From a bacterium (GTDB taxonomy: Bacteria; CBDUZB01; JAGLHV01): DNA of 5,995 nucleotides. The DNA is taken from positions 1 to 5,995 of the forward strand of contig JAGLHV010000093.1 of the NCBI GenBank assembly GCA_023143305.1. The letters are read 5' to 3'. The notes under the pieces were generated by a model. It searched no databases and was not told the origin of the DNA. It was given only the letters and a program-made list of their open reading frames with translations. The translations under genes and the position numbers were made by a program. Below are positions 5,790-5,995 of the stretch, one piece after another; position 1 is the first letter of the stretch; each line of letters opens with the position of its first letter.

Positions 5790-5993
5790 TTATTCTGGTT
5801 TGTCGTCCGGGTTTCTTTCTTGGTCACGTTCTTCTGTCTCGTCGCCTCCGGTTTGACCAGGTCCAGGTCTTTCCTGTTCATCTTCACGCTTTTCATGCTG
5901 TTCGGTACTTTGACCACCGGCAAAAACTAACAGTTGTCCGGAAACAATAACTACTGCAAAAACAATAATTAGAAGAATACATAGTTTTCTCAT
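5790..5993 (-). CDS. Small exported, highly charged low-complexity protein
   Basis: The frame encodes 67 residues. Residues 1-25 have a basic start (MRK), a long hydrophobic core and a possible cleavage after VFA at 23-25, so it is a signal peptide or an uncleaved anchor. The remaining 42 residues are almost all Glu, Asp, Gln, Arg, Gly and Pro (for example EQHEKREDEQERPGPGQTGG at 31-50), with no cysteine or aromatic residue, and are probably disordered and acidic. Cys5 is at the start of the core and does not form a lipobox. Only two bases remain beyond the ATG, so the ribosome binding site cannot be seen and the true start could lie further out. It runs into the bidirectional terminator. I do not recognise a family; the clear signal peptide plus a terminator at its end support a real gene. 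Confidence 0.6.
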   Translation of the reverse strand: MRKLCILLIIVFAVVIVSGQLLVFAGGQSTEQHEKREDEQERPGPGQTGGDETEERDQERNPDDKPE

Positions 5994-5995
5994 AT

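Noticed and set aside
5693..5923. A 76-codon minus-strand frame overlapping the small exported protein gene
   Set aside because: It would read through the terminator stem and T-run, and lacks the signal peptide seen in the overlapping frame.

Overview
This is an AT-rich window, roughly one-third GC by eye. It most likely comes from a Gram-negative, probably anaerobic bacterium. The outer-membrane evidence is a PorV/PorQ-type (UPF0164) barrel protein beside an exported beta-propeller protein that ends in a FlgD/Por-secretion-type C-terminal domain. This pairing occurs in Bacteroidota and relatives and in several uncultured bacterial lineages. The sequence alone does not fix the phylum.

Left part (1-3091, minus strand): a likely two-gene unit read right to left. 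The first gene (958-2883) encodes a 641-residue secreted protein with a signal peptide, seven propeller-like repeats (six with Asp boxes), an Ig-like module and a C-terminal sorting-like domain. After 79 bp comes the PorV/PorQ-like gene, which runs off the left edge. Both have perfect AGGAGGG ribosome binding sites. A TTGACA-type promoter about 180 bp upstream probably drives the unit. The likely logic is cargo plus outer-membrane partner in a type IX-like or related export route; this is inference.

Middle (3092-4772): a divergent control region with candidate promoters in both directions and a perfect 8-bp inverted repeat. Plus-strand genes follow: a small eight-cysteine zinc-ribbon protein, a short frame-disrupted stretch that looks like a decayed gene, and a membrane-anchored endonuclease/exonuclease/phosphatase (EEP) protein with a complete set of catalytic motifs.

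Right part (4773-5995): a complete nitroreductase-family gene with an ideal ribosome binding site and visibly higher GC than its neighbour. A mostly empty intergenic stretch follows, with a strong bidirectional terminator. A convergent minus-strand gene for a tiny exported, highly charged protein starts at the right edge. I see no CRISPR array, tRNA, rRNA, insertion sequence or phage gene. The most interesting points are the PorV/propeller pair, the disrupted small gene after the zinc ribbon, and the structured leader of the propeller gene.
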